Below are positions 22,701 to 33,693 of a DNA stretch of 64,000 nucleotides, one piece after another. The position numbers and the translations under genes were made by a program. Each line of letters begins with the position of its first letter. Position 1 is the stretch's first letter. Source of the stretch: Arachis hypogaea (Eukaryota; Streptophyta; Magnoliopsida; Fabales; Fabaceae); contig NC_092047.1 of assembly GCF_003086295.3 (NCBI RefSeq), positions 119,728,949 to 119,792,948 of the forward strand, in the 5' to 3' direction. Below the pieces are notes generated by a model that was not told where the DNA came from, made no database searches, and worked only from the letters and a program-made list of their open reading frames with translations.

Positions 22701-24797
22701 TGGTGTTCAATTTTGATTTGTGTTTTCCAGGAAATGAAAGCAGGATTTGAGAATGAGTTTTATCTCTTAAAGAGCATAACAAGGTATGTAATAATTCATA
22801 TCACCAGAACAAATTTTCATGAAAATTAATTAAAATGTGAAGATGAAAAAAAAAGGTGTAATTATATTCAGGGAAGGGAATGAAGAATGGTTACCATTTG
22901 ACTCGAGTCATTACTGCTCATCGTCAGCATTCGACGCTGCTTCCCAGATATTTCGCGAAATTTCTGCTGCTATTCATTCCTTGGGGATTTCAGTAGAGCA
23001 GGTAAGAAATAATCTATAACATGGTAACAGCTTCGCTTGATTTTATTCGAAAATCATCTGATTTTTCTAGAAAAGCTCTATATTCTGAGGACTAGTTTCA
23101 AGCCTTTCTGTTCTATAAAATTGTAGTTACATGCTGAAGCTGGAAATGGTCAATTTGAAATTGCTTTGGGATACACCACTTGCAATAAAGCTGCTGACAA
23201 CTTAATTTACGCGCGCGAAGCTGTCCGTGCAATAGCAAGAAAGCACGGCCTTCTCGCGACTTTTGCACCAAAGTAAGCCAAGTTTCATCATTCTTCTTCT
23301 TTTTTAAGACACTGCTATCTTACTTGAGTCTCAAGAAACAATTTGAAAGTGTGTATTACATGTGTTTTTCTTGTCTATATTGAAGGTATAAGCTAGATGA
23401 TTTGGGTTCTGGATCCCATGTGCATCTTAGCTTATGGCAAAATGGGAAAAATGTGTTTATGGCGAAGGATGAATCGTCGAAGCACGGCATATCAACAACA
23501 GGGAAAGAATTTATGGCTGGAGTTTTGCATCATCTTCCTTCTATTCTGGCATTTGTAGCTCCAATTCCTAACAGGTTGCTCTTCCCATTTAAACCAAGTT
23601 TGTTAATGACATCCAATCAGGTACTAATACATAAGCAAAAGTCGCGTCGCGACTTTTGTCTGTGTGACAATACCTAATTAGATGTCTGTACAGTACTATG
23701 TATATAAATTAAACTCGAATTTTTTTAGAAGTGGAAACTCGTATGCAGTTGTCTTTATGTGAGTTGATATTTGAGAACTATTTATTATCTAACGGTTGTC
23801 AACTATCAATTTTACATCATGACAACCGCATGTGAGTTTTCACCTGTCTTAGATTGTTCTTGGTTTTTTCAGTTATGATCGGTTACAACCGAACACGTGG
23901 AGCGGCGCATACTTGTGCTGGGGGAATGACAATAAGGAAGCTCCATTGCGAGCCGCGTCTCCGCCCGGAACTCCTGATGGCCTTGTAAGCAACTTTGAGA
24001 TGAAATCATTTGATGGCTCTGCAAATCCACACTTGGGATTGGCTGCCATAATTGCCGCCGGCATAGACGGTCTTCGCCGGCATCTTCCGCTTCCTGAACC
24101 TGTTGGTAAGATCATGAATAGTACTTGTTTGTATCAACACATAAGAGTTTATATGATTTTTCAAACAGTTTGCAATTTTGTATAAAGTTCATAGGAAATA
24201 ATGAAGTTGTTATTTTCATTTATGAAACAGATACAATTCCAAATCCAGAAAAGCTTCAGAGATTGCCAACATCACTCTCTGAATCCTTGGAAGCTCTTCA
24301 TAAGGATGACTTGCTTAAGGAGTTTATCGGCGAAAATTTGATGGTTGCCATAAAAGCGGTCCGAAAGGTATGTGTATGGGTGGAAACCCAGCTGCAGTCG
24401 ACTTCACGTGAAGTTGATAGTCGAGAGCCGTTAGATGAAAATCTAGTCAAATCATCTAACGGCTCTCAGTTATCAACTTCACGTGAAATTGACTGCACCT
24501 GAGTTTTCACCATGTGTATGACTTGCATAATTCTAGATTATTCACTTTCAAAATGAATGTCGCTCTGACCAAATATATATATTGAAAAATTGAATTATTT
24601 CGATGTAATTATATTCAAATAAATTGATTTTTCAATATATCAATTTGGTCGGAGCAACATTTATTTTGAAACGGAGTAAGTAATTCGGAGCGACAAAATT
24701 TTTGATACTTATTTTGTGAATTTATGATATGCAGGCTGAAATTGATCATTACTCAAACAACAAAGATGCTTACAAGAAACTCATACACATCTACTGA
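19721..24797 (+). CDS. NodGS/FluG-type fusion: amidohydrolase (nodulin-6-like) domain plus type I glutamine synthetase-like domain
   Basis: Eighteen exons: 19721-19882, 20408-20659, 20764-20845, 20915-21028, 21107-21212, 21308-21464, 21555-21650, 21751-21799, 21891-22159, 22257-22429, 22522-22642, 22731-22783, 22872-23001, 23127-23272, 23386-23574, 23873-24105, 24231-24367, 24735-24797. The sum is 2,532 nt, or 843 aa, close to the usual plant length. Residues ~1-400 form the amidohydrolase-like part, with VDAHAHN at residues 17-22, QIHTGFGDKDLD, and LHASYPF. Residues ~430-843 form the GS-I-like part, with HAEAGNGQFE (~590), GSGSHVHLSLW (~643), RLQPNTWSGAYL (~704) and NFEMKSFDGSANPHLG. The Arabidopsis homologue is a cytosolic protein linked to root development and flagellin responses; glutamine synthesis by this class is doubtful. 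Intron 6 is GC-AG. Exon 3 uses a shifted donor that adds about four residues. Exon 18 lies beyond the duplicated unit, so only this copy is complete. Confidence 0.92.
24379..24511. mobile_element. Mutator-type MITE in intron 17 of NodGS copy 2
   Basis: Same 133-bp near-palindrome and same 9-bp target duplication as at 3884-4016. It predates the 20.5-kb duplication because both copies carry it at the same site. Confidence 0.8.
24538..24681. mobile_element. Stowaway-like foldback MITE spanning the duplication edge
   Basis: The left arm (ttattcactttcaaaatgaatg...gaccaaatatatatattgaaaaat) is complementary to the right arm (atttttcaatatatcaatttggtc...attttgaaacggagtaag). The 'ctccgtttcaaaataa' terminus is typical of Tc1/Stowaway-type MITEs. 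The duplicated unit stops at 24625, at the boundary of loop and right arm. Copy 1 therefore has only the left arm (4043-4095). Confidence 0.65.
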
Positions 24798-27700
24798 AGC
24801 AATGGATAACAATTTATGTTTGTTATGATTTAGATTTAGATTTTGGTTGCTTAGTCTTGTTCATAGTATTTAGTTTATCTCGTGGTTATCTAATAAGTTA
24901 TCCTTAATATATAGAGCTCGTCGTTATGCTTATAATATATAATGTAATAATTTCATTTGTCAACTCATATTTAAGTAATCTTGATTGGAATGAATGAACT
25001 CATATTTTTAATGAAATGTATTATTATTTGTTCTCGTTCTTTTTTGGACAATACGATTTTCGTTTTCTTTTTCAAAAGTAGTGTAGGTCAATTTAGTGTA
25101 TGAGATAAAATAAAGGTAAATATTTACCTGGAGATATTTTTATGTAAAGTTAATAAATAAGGAATGTTAAATAATAATTTAGTCAAATATATTAAATTAT
25201 TGAGAAAGTATAGGGAGCTAATAGAGTATCTGTATAATGTGTACAAAGAAAATTTAGAGATGTTCGATTCAGTAGAATATTAGATTATTATTTCTGGTAT
25301 CCGATGGTTATTCTGGATAGTATGGATGTATTGTGTTTGAGAAATTAGTAGTATTTTATTTTAGATGTTTATTTTTTAATTCATATTGAGTCAAATAAAT
25401 AGCCCATTATATATATTGTACAAATATTCTATCGACTGCCTAGCGAGATTCTAAATTATTTAACAATTTTTAACTAACAATTTTCATGTAAAGATTGAAA
25501 TTTTAAATTTATCCTAAAATAAACACACAAAATATGGTATTCTACAATCCAATTGGGCTTATAATATGATTTTGGTTAGTTTTTTTTTCAGTTTTTTGGA
25601 TAAACTTTTTGGTTTGTATCTGTTTTGGGATACCTAATTGGGCCGATTATTTTTCTTCACATAATTCTGCTTGCGGAGCCCATACACGAGAAAAAAAATG
25701 TACTTGAACAAAGAAAAAAAATGTAATACATGGATGCTTATTATATGCTTTGCACTTTCATCATTTCTCTCTAGATTTTGTGTGGTTAAGGTCACATCTT
25801 GAGAATTGGAAACTCCATTAGACATCATCTGAAAACTCAAAACTATGTCTCCAACCATATTAATTTATAGGGGATAGATAAGGCTTCTCTAAAAGTGAGA
25901 AAGTGAGACCTCAACACTTAAACATTTAGTGGGTCTTACACATAATATGTATTTTATTAATAAATAGGTTGACATCTACATACTCTTTTCATTTTCTATA
26001 CTAGCATATTTAACTTTATTTTATAAAAAATAATGTTACTTTTTTTTCTATCTATATGAACAAAACTTTAATTGAGTGTTGGAGAGATGGATGCTAATCC
26101 TTAACTTACATATTATATATTAGAATAAGACAATTAGACAATGTGTTAATCAAATTGCTGTGTTTTATAGTGGAAGTTTCATCAAGGGAATCTTTTGTGA
26201 CGAATAATATAAAGACAAATAAAGAGATAACCATCAAATAACAAAATGTTTGAAATAATTTATATAAAAATAAAAAAGAAATTCTCTTCATCCCCAAAAA
26301 TGGTTAAGAAGAGCATTTTTGGGAAACTACATAAGTAGTTTTTGTTCCCAATTTAAAAGCTTTTTCAAAAATAAATTTATGATAAATGAAGAACTAGATC
26401 ACAAACAATTTTGTTTAGTTTAATTTAGGCTTTTTAGATTTGGGAAAGGCATAAAAAATTCATTTTTTAGCATTTATATTATTTTTATTCACAACACACA
26501 TCATATGTTTATGTTTTCACTAAATTTTCCTGATTATATCAAAGATAAAAAAAAAGTTCCATACTTTTATATATATTTAATTTTAGGAATTTTACCAAAC
26601 AAAAGTTACTTTGATTAGTTAACTAATGTCACTTTCTCTAAACTTTGCTCCTTCTTTTAAATGTCACTATCTCTAAGCCTTGTTAAAATTAAAGTAATAA
26701 TAATATTTACCGACATATCAAGGAATATAATATAATAAAATCAATAATTAGTCATCATAAGAAGATGATGAATGTGGGACTGAGCTTTCACAAAATTATG
26801 GCCATAAAAAATATATATATGAATAATATGAATATGATGAGAGCCATTGGCAAAGCTAAAATTGGCCACTTCCATTTGTCTTCCTTATATTCCTACCCCC
26901 AAATTCATATATGTCCACGTGCTTAAAAAATTCAACAAATAGAGAAGTACAGAAATTCAAACAAAAAAGGAGTTACAATTATTTTTTATTATAGATTTTA
27001 AATTATAAGTTTTCTATAAAATAATGATTAAAAAGTTAATTTTATGATGAAGAAATTAATTAGTATTTATTAATTAAAAATATTTTCTCTATATTTATTC
27101 TTTAATTATTTTTTAGAGAATTAATACTAAAATAAAAAATTTCATTTATTAAATATTTCTTAAACATAGAAATATTGAAAATTGGACGTCAAAAAGTTAG
27201 CACGAAATATGGCCCAAAAACATTTTATTGTCGGTGTATATATATGCATGGTAAATATTATTATAATGCAATTGCGAAACTCGAGTATATATATGGCTGA
27301 TATTTTATTGATAACTTTAGTTTTCAAAAGAGAATAACCAATAATACTAACGTTCTTAATGTTGAAGATTAATGCATGGACACATGCTATAACTAGTCTT
27401 GATGTCAATTTTTGATAAACAAAAAATGTTGAAATACCAACGAGTGGTCCCTCTAAAGCTAGAAATAAGAGTTTTTAATTATTTTACAATAATTTTAATT
27501 TCTCTAGAAAAAAAAAAGGTGTGTGTTTTTGTTTACATTCTTTCTTGGGATTTTTTCAGAAATAAAAAAAATCATATTTTCTCAAACACTATTTTTAAAT
27601 TTTAATTCTTTAAATACGATTTTTTTGAGCAAGTTGGCCGTACTTCCGACGAACTCTATAAAAATTATAGAGTTTGTCTTTAAATATGACTTATTTTTTT

Positions 27701-28930
27701 AATTTATAATTAAAAAAATATTTGAAGAAGTCATGCTTGTTGTTTATATATTTTTGTATACTCCTGTATACTGTTTGTAGATCTATATACTATTTAGAGA
27801 TAATGATAATAGATTAAAATGGATTAAAAACGCCGGATTCAAAAAAATTAAAGAGAATTTGTCCGGGTAAATCGAACTCTATAATTTTTATAGAGTTTGC
27901 CCAGAGTGCGACAAACTTGCTCTAAACAAAAAATCGTATTTAGGAAATTAAAGTTAAAAATAATGTTTGGAAAAATATAAATTTTTTTATTCCTGAAAAA
28001 AAATCCCTTCTTTCTTGGTATAAATTATTCCTCACTCCCAAAAAAAGTTTCTAAAGATTATAAGAAAAAACTTCCTTCAAAACTGTCTTTTAATTTAATA
28101 AAAACAAATGTTTTACTTAAAAAAGAAAACAAAAATAGTTCCATACTTCAATCTATATATTTCGTATGATAGTTGAATACTTCATATATTATCGAAACTG
28201 TCACACCTTCTATTACTTTCTGTTACCCATCGGATGTCCATTTTTTATGTCCGGAAATAAATAATAAATTTTATGTTCAAACTTCTTCAAAACTAATAAA
28301 ATATTATTGGACATGAGATTGGAATTAATTACTAATGAATAGTGTAAATGTCAACTGAAATAAAAAAAAATGATCATATTATCCAAGTTAAAGGCTCCAA
28401 CAGACTATAGATTATACATATGTAAAAGAAACCTCTAATGTTTTAATTTTATTGGTTAGTAAATCTCTGTCATGCTTTGTAGATAATGTACTTTTTTTTT
28501 ATTTTGACCCTACAAGAGTATTTGGAATCAATTAAACTCCTATATATTTCATAATTCAAATATTATATTTTTCTTTAAGCTACTGTATTAGTATGTATTC
28601 CAAGATTTTGAGGAACAAAATACAGAGATAAAATAAATAAAGTAACAAAATTAAGACATGGACAAAATCTTGGATTGGATTCAGTTGACTATATCAAACT
28701 TTGGAAATTTAGGACCACCTGACTTATGTGTGCACAAATTATCTCATGTGTGTTCATTGTATGAACATGACAATATATTTTGTACTTTCATCATTACCTT
28801 AAAAATCAAACTTAACTTAATATTAAGAGGTACTACGCTGCAAAAGAATATTATGGAGAATATTTTTTACCCAATAGTATGAGATTGGATTAATTAAGTA
28901 CTATAATTATTTTAGGACAAATTACTTAAT
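24798..28930. other. Gene-poor spacer downstream of NodGS
   Basis: The NodGS 3' UTR lies within roughly the first 200 bp. After that come AT-rich sequence, a large foldback at 27541-28010, and no open frame with recognisable protein content. I see no host gene. Confidence 0.5.
27541..28010. mobile_element. Large foldback element (~470 bp)
   Basis: The left arm contains gggattttttcag, aaatacgatttttttgagcaagttg and cgaactctataaaaattatag. The right arm contains the complements cgaactctataatttttatag, caaacttgctctaaac...aaatcgtattt and gaaaaaaaatccc. The loop is about 160 bp. No coding frame. Confidence 0.7.
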
Positions 28931-28934
28931 TAAA

Positions 28935-30085
28935 ATAATTAAAAATCAATTTTATTAAATTATAATTTTCTGAAACTACATATTTATTTGTTACTTTTGT
29001 ATAACTATAAAAATTATTACATACATCAACGGATTTAAACTGAATGTAATCTGCTACTAATAATCGTAATTTACGTTGAAATCGAGCTGGCAAAAAACTA
29101 TTATAACTTGTAGTGATTTCTGAAGGAGGGGCAATGTACATAAACCGCTATTGACTATAGCAATTTATGTTCAAAAGGAATAAGGTAAAAACTGCTGAAA
29201 GCAGTAGTAGTTTATGCTTAGGATCGGATTATTCTCTACATATACCCAACCAAGACAATTGAAAAGTAGTAGATATAGAGTATCTACTTCACATATGGAT
29301 GGTGAGGAGAGTTTTCTAATTCTAGTGCATGTTATGGCAAAATTCAAAAAAACAAAAGATACGATGTTAAATTTACGAATAGGGAACTACTAAACGTCTT
29401 TATCCGAGCATCGAATACGTTGTCTAATTAAAAATCAACATATTGCAAAAAGAGTGGGGTGTGTGAGATAAAGTGGGTGAAAAAGTTGTTTTACAAGATC
29501 TTTACCACTGTTGTGTCAATCGGTGTGACGTACGATACATTTGTGATATAGTCCAATAAAAATATGCATGTCTTGTTTCATTGTAGGCGAAGTTTTCCGA
29601 AAGTTAGAATACACGAGTTGTTTGCTAAGTTGGAAGATGGTGTCGACAGCTCGATCTGAAACATCAACGTCGAATCCTCAGTCGACTATTTAGGGGGTAG
29701 GTGCCTCAACTTCGATGCTTGTAGTTGCATCTGCTTGTCCGTTTGTTAGTCCTCCATCTATTGCAGTTGGGATGACTACTTCAGCTCGCTTGATTCCTAA
29801 TTTTATAGTTAAAGTTGGACCGGATCGAGTTAAAAATATTATTGGTTGGTCTTCTATCTATAATCAATAGTAACTTATGTGTATTGCGCCTTTTTCACAA
29901 ACTATTACAGTCTATAACAATTTCTGCTCAATTCTATTTGAACATAAATTATAAAACTGTGGCTACCAATAACAAATTATATTTAATTTTAAATTTGGTG
30001 GTGCCTATAACAATTTATATAATTATAAAATTTTTTTAATCAAATATGTAGTTTCAAAAAATTATAATCTGATAAATTTAATTCC
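28935..30085 (+). mobile_element. Dead Mutator-like element with long (~200-bp) terminal inverted repeats
   Basis: The outer 200 bp or so at each side are inverted copies: aaattataattttctgaaactacatattt near 28955 against aaatatgtagtttcaaaaaattataat near 30042, and cgctattgactatagc...atgtt near 29145 against ataatcaatagtaacttatgtg near 29865. The ~600-bp interior carries the remains of a transposase N-terminus (next entry). The rest of the transposase is missing. Confidence 0.65.
29295..29810 (+). pseudogene. MURA-type transposase N-terminal remnant
   Basis: Reading from the ATG at 29295 gives MDGEESFLILVHVMAKFKK, then a stop. With frame changes the text continues as KWVKKLFYKIFTTVVSIGVT, YDTFVI and VLFHCRRSFPKVRIHELFAK. 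This order matches the PB1-like N-terminal region of legume Mutator transposases as I know it. There are at least two stops and one or more frameshifts, and no DDE, zinc-knuckle or catalytic region follows. Confidence 0.6.
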
Positions 30086-30848
30086 AAATCATTTTAATTC
30101 AGTAACTTGTCTTTTACTTTATCATGAAAATAATACTTTTAATAATTGAAGTTTCAAGAATCATATATATATTGAGAGATTGTGAGCTTGTGAACAAAAT
30201 TTATATAGTTATCTAATAATCGGATTAATGTATTTAGATTTTTTTTAATAAATAAGTTTAAAAATTTAGTTACTTTTACAAATATAAGAAAAATAAACTC
30301 CTATATATAACCAATTAGGGGAATAAAGAGAATCTTTTTCAAAATACATACAAAATTAAGCTTGAAATAAAATTAAATAACCATGCAAAACTAGAATAAA
30401 AATTAAAGTAAAGAAAGGGTTCAAATCCTTTAATTTTTTGTTTTTTATTCTGAGTTCTATATATATATAATTTTTTTAAATTAATAATATAAAAATATTA
30501 TTTATATATTAAAATTAGTTAATATATAACAAGAGACTAAATAGGAAAAATGATTTGTATATTATTGAGTGTATTCAAGTTTTCTATTCAAGTTTTCTAT
30601 TTAAGTTTTCTATTCAACTTGTCTGGAATGATACAATATAAAAATGTATTTATAGGTACTAAGAGAATCGTAATAATAAAGATGTAATCTCCTATAATAA
30701 ATATTCAGATATACTAAATAATACTAATTGATCTTAATTGATCATAATTATATTCTAACATCCTCCCTCAAACTCAAGTGACAACTTGAGTTTGAAACTT
30801 ATTTAAAACAACGATAGAAAGAGAAAAAACTGCATAAATTGATAAAGT

Positions 30849-31182
30849 AGCAGACGGAACTGCCGGAAGAAAGCGCAGATGGAACTGCCGCTTGTCGGAC
30901 TGCTTGTCTGAAGAAAGCGTAGACGGAACTGCCGCTTGTTTGAAGGAAGTGCAGACGGAACTGTCGCTATCTGAGGGAAATGCAGACGGAACTGCCACAA
31001 GGAAACACGAAACGCAGATGAAATTGCCACGAGAGAAAGCAGACGGAACTGCCACGAGAAAATGCTGACGGGACTGCCACGAGAGAACGCAGATAGAACT
31101 GTCACGAGAGAATGCAGACGGAACTGCCACGAGAGAATGCAACTGTCACGAGAGAACGCAGATGGAACTGCTGAAAGAGAGC
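30849..31182. repeat. Minisatellite (~25-bp unit, about 12 copies) inside the LTR element
   Basis: Units begin gcagacggaactgcc and most end acgagagaa. The later units are a regular 25 bp; the earlier ones are longer and variable (25-44 bp). The repeat creates overlapping open frames on both strands that are composition artefacts. Confidence 0.85.
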
Positions 31183-31327
31183 GAAAAATATATAATTTCT
31201 TCGTGAGAATAGGTAAGCAGCGGATCACAATGGTGTTTGATCATTCAACTCAAAATAGGCTAGTGGGTAAGGTGAAAAAACATTAAAGGAGTGACAAAAG
31301 GGAAAGAAGAATGACATAGAATAAAAA

Positions 31328-31696
31328 GGGTAAAGTATACTTTTTGTCCCTGAAGTTTAACAAAAGTTTCAAAAATATCCCTAAGTTTTATTTTGTTTCA
31401 ATTTTGTCCCAGAAGTTTTCGATTTACATCAAATATACCCCTACCGGCTAAATTTTTTCAAAAAAATTAAGACCAATTTAACAATAATGCATGAAAATTA
31501 TGCTTGATTTGCTTGTGTTGATGGTTGTTCTTATGAAATTGTTGTTGAATTAGTCTTAAATTTTTTGAAAAATTAGCCGTTAGGGGTATATTTGATGCAA
31601 ATCGAAAACTCCTGGGACAAAATTGAAACAAAATAAAACTTATGGGTATTTTTGAAACTTTTATCAAACTTCAGGGACAAAAAATATACTTTACCC
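31328..31696. mobile_element. Foldback MITE, family B, copy 2, nested in the LTR element
   Basis: The ends gggtaaagtatactttttgt and acaaaaaatatactttaccc are perfect or near-perfect inverted repeats. The interior arms (aagaccaatttaacaataat against ttgaattagtctt, ccctaccggctaa against ttagccgttaggg) are complementary. Total 369 bp. Confidence 0.8.
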
Positions 31697-31987
31697 AAAA
31701 AAATAAAAACTACAGTGATTTCACCACAAGGAAAATAACATATCCTCTTCAAGGAGGATACCATGGCTCTGATACCATGTTAGAAACAAGAAACTTAACT
31801 GGAGAAAGGATTTGTATATTATTGAGTGTATTCAAGTTTTCTATTCAACTTGTCTGAAATGATACAATATAAAAAGGTATTTATAGGTACTAAGAGAATC
31901 GTAATAATAAAGATGTAATCTCCTATAATAAATATTCAGATATACTAAATAATACTAATTGATCTTAATTGATCATAATTATATTCT

Positions 31988-32184
31988 AACAACAGCTCAG
32001 ACAACCCGCTAGCACGATATTGTCCGTTTTGGCACACAAGGCCTCACAGTTTTGCCTTTAACGATAGGGATGCTAGCCGAAGCCCCCCACACTCACTCGT
32101 CAAAACGCGTCATGCTAGGAAGAGATATCCACACCCTTATAAAGCATGCTTCGTTCCCCTTCTCAACCGATGTGAAACCTTACA
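31988..32184 (-). mobile_element. TRIM-like solo LTR
   Basis: On the minus strand it starts TGTAAGGTTTCACATCGGTT, has the promoter-like CTTTATAAGGGTGTGGATAT, and ends ...CGGACAATATCGTGCTAGCGGG...AGCTGTTGTTA. I recognise this as a widespread dicot LTR family by its 'ccgatgtg' and 'attgtccg' landmarks; the family name is not certain. It abuts the Copia-like element directly. Confidence 0.45.
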
Positions 32185-33211
32185 ATATATGTTGTATTAT
32201 TTAATTTATTTTTAATATATATTTTATATTTTAATATACATATAGTATAATAATTAATAATAATATATTTTAGTTATGGCATGAAAATGTTTAATTAGAA
32301 TCAAACTCGTACAAAAGCATGCAGAAGCAGCCTCTATATATGAAGGTTCTTTGGAACTCAAATAATAAAAAAATAATGTTACAGGAGGTAATATTTAAAA
32401 TTATTTTATATAATATAATATTTATAATTTTATACTTATAATATCTGTAATTAAATATTTATTATATTTAAAATTACATAATTATTTTAATAATAATTAA
32501 TAAATTTTAAACAAACAAATTTAAATCATTTAGACTGAATTTTTAAATTATTGTCTTTTACATATTATTATAATAAAAATGCATGCAATAATGGTTCTTT
32601 AATTAAAATACATTATCTTCATGTGTTTACCTTTCATCATGATCTATCTATGTATCAGATCATTTTAACAACTATATAAAAATATATAATAAGGTACTAT
32701 CTTATATAAGTTATAGTCACTCTAAGTTTTGTAGGACCCATAAACCATTACATTAAAACCATATAAACTATATAGTAATTATAATAGTATAGTATATTAA
32801 CGTGAAGGTATAGAAAAGAGTCACAATTGGAAGAAGGAGAAGAAGAATAATAATGGACAGCTAAGATTACCCACTTTTGATGTAGTAATAAATAAATAAT
32901 TTAATTGATTAATAATTATTATTTTGTCTTAGAAAGTGGATTCTGCGTAGTTATCACTGTATGTATAATCAAATCATTTGTTTATTCATTCATCATATGG
33001 CACGCACTATTAGTTTGCAACCAAGGAAACAATTGCAATAAACACCTTTTTTGTATATATAAATATTAAAGCACACAAATATAAAGCTTTTAAAAAGTGA
33101 ATATAAATACCCTTTTATGAAGAAGCTTTTTTTATGGCAAAAATTATTTGTTGGCTTTACTATAGTTTAGATAACAGATAATTAAGGATGATTATTGTTT
33201 TAATAAAACAA

Positions 33212-33258
<47 letters not shown>

Positions 33259-33647
33259 CTAATTAATTAATAGTTATAATTAATTATCTGAAACTACGAA
33301 AAATATGTATTTGTTTGGCCACCATTAAATCGATAAATTTTTTTTAATAAAAACAATTTTTTTATTTTTTAATGTATTTACTAAATTTTTAATAATAAAA
33401 ATAAAAGTACTAAAAAAATAAAAAATATTTTTTGAAAAGTTAATTTATATTTTTTTAAAAAAATTAAAAAAGATATTTTTCATATAATAAATAAACAAAA
33501 AATAAATTTATTTTATTTTACCCAAACATAATTGATAAATAAAAAAAATTATATGAGATATTCAAATATAAAATTATTTTTATTTTTATAAAAAATCTTT
33601 AAAAAAATTATTAAAAAAAAATTTATTTTAAAATAACATCCAAATAA

Positions 33648-33693
<46 letters not shown>

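Larger units (their letters stand above)
4131..24625 (+). repeat. Unit 2 of the 20,495-bp direct tandem duplication
   Basis: The unit starts immediately after the 4130/4131 junction and ends at 24625, where identity with 1-4130 stops. It contains three thaumatin-like genes, a MITE-rich spacer and exons 1-17 of NodGS. The matching first copy of 4131-20495 should lie just left of this window; that is an inference, since only the last 4,130 bp of unit 1 are visible. Confidence 0.8.
30519..31991 (-). mobile_element. Non-autonomous Copia-like LTR retrotransposon (TRIM-sized, ~1.47 kb)
   Basis: Two direct repeats of ~210 bp, 30519-30759 and 31779-31991, share long stretches (gtactaagagaatcgtaataataaag and on to attctaaca). 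They begin and end TG...CA on the minus strand. Just inside the right LTR the minus strand reads TGGTATCAGAGCC, the primer-binding site for initiator tRNA-Met; just inside the left LTR it reads GAGTTTGAGGGAGGA, a polypurine tract. The element is therefore on the minus strand. The interior has no gag or pol. It contains a minisatellite and a nested MITE. The left LTR carries three tandem copies of a 13-bp unit (tcaagttttctat) where the right has one. Confidence 0.8.

Noticed and set aside
30849..31182. CRISPR-like array
   Set aside because: Units are contiguous without unique spacers and the sequence is a plant nuclear retroelement.
30774..31286. Overlapping open frames of 122, 141 and 74 aa
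   Set aside because: They are made by the 25-bp minisatellite in an LTR element, with repetitive composition on both strands and no domain.
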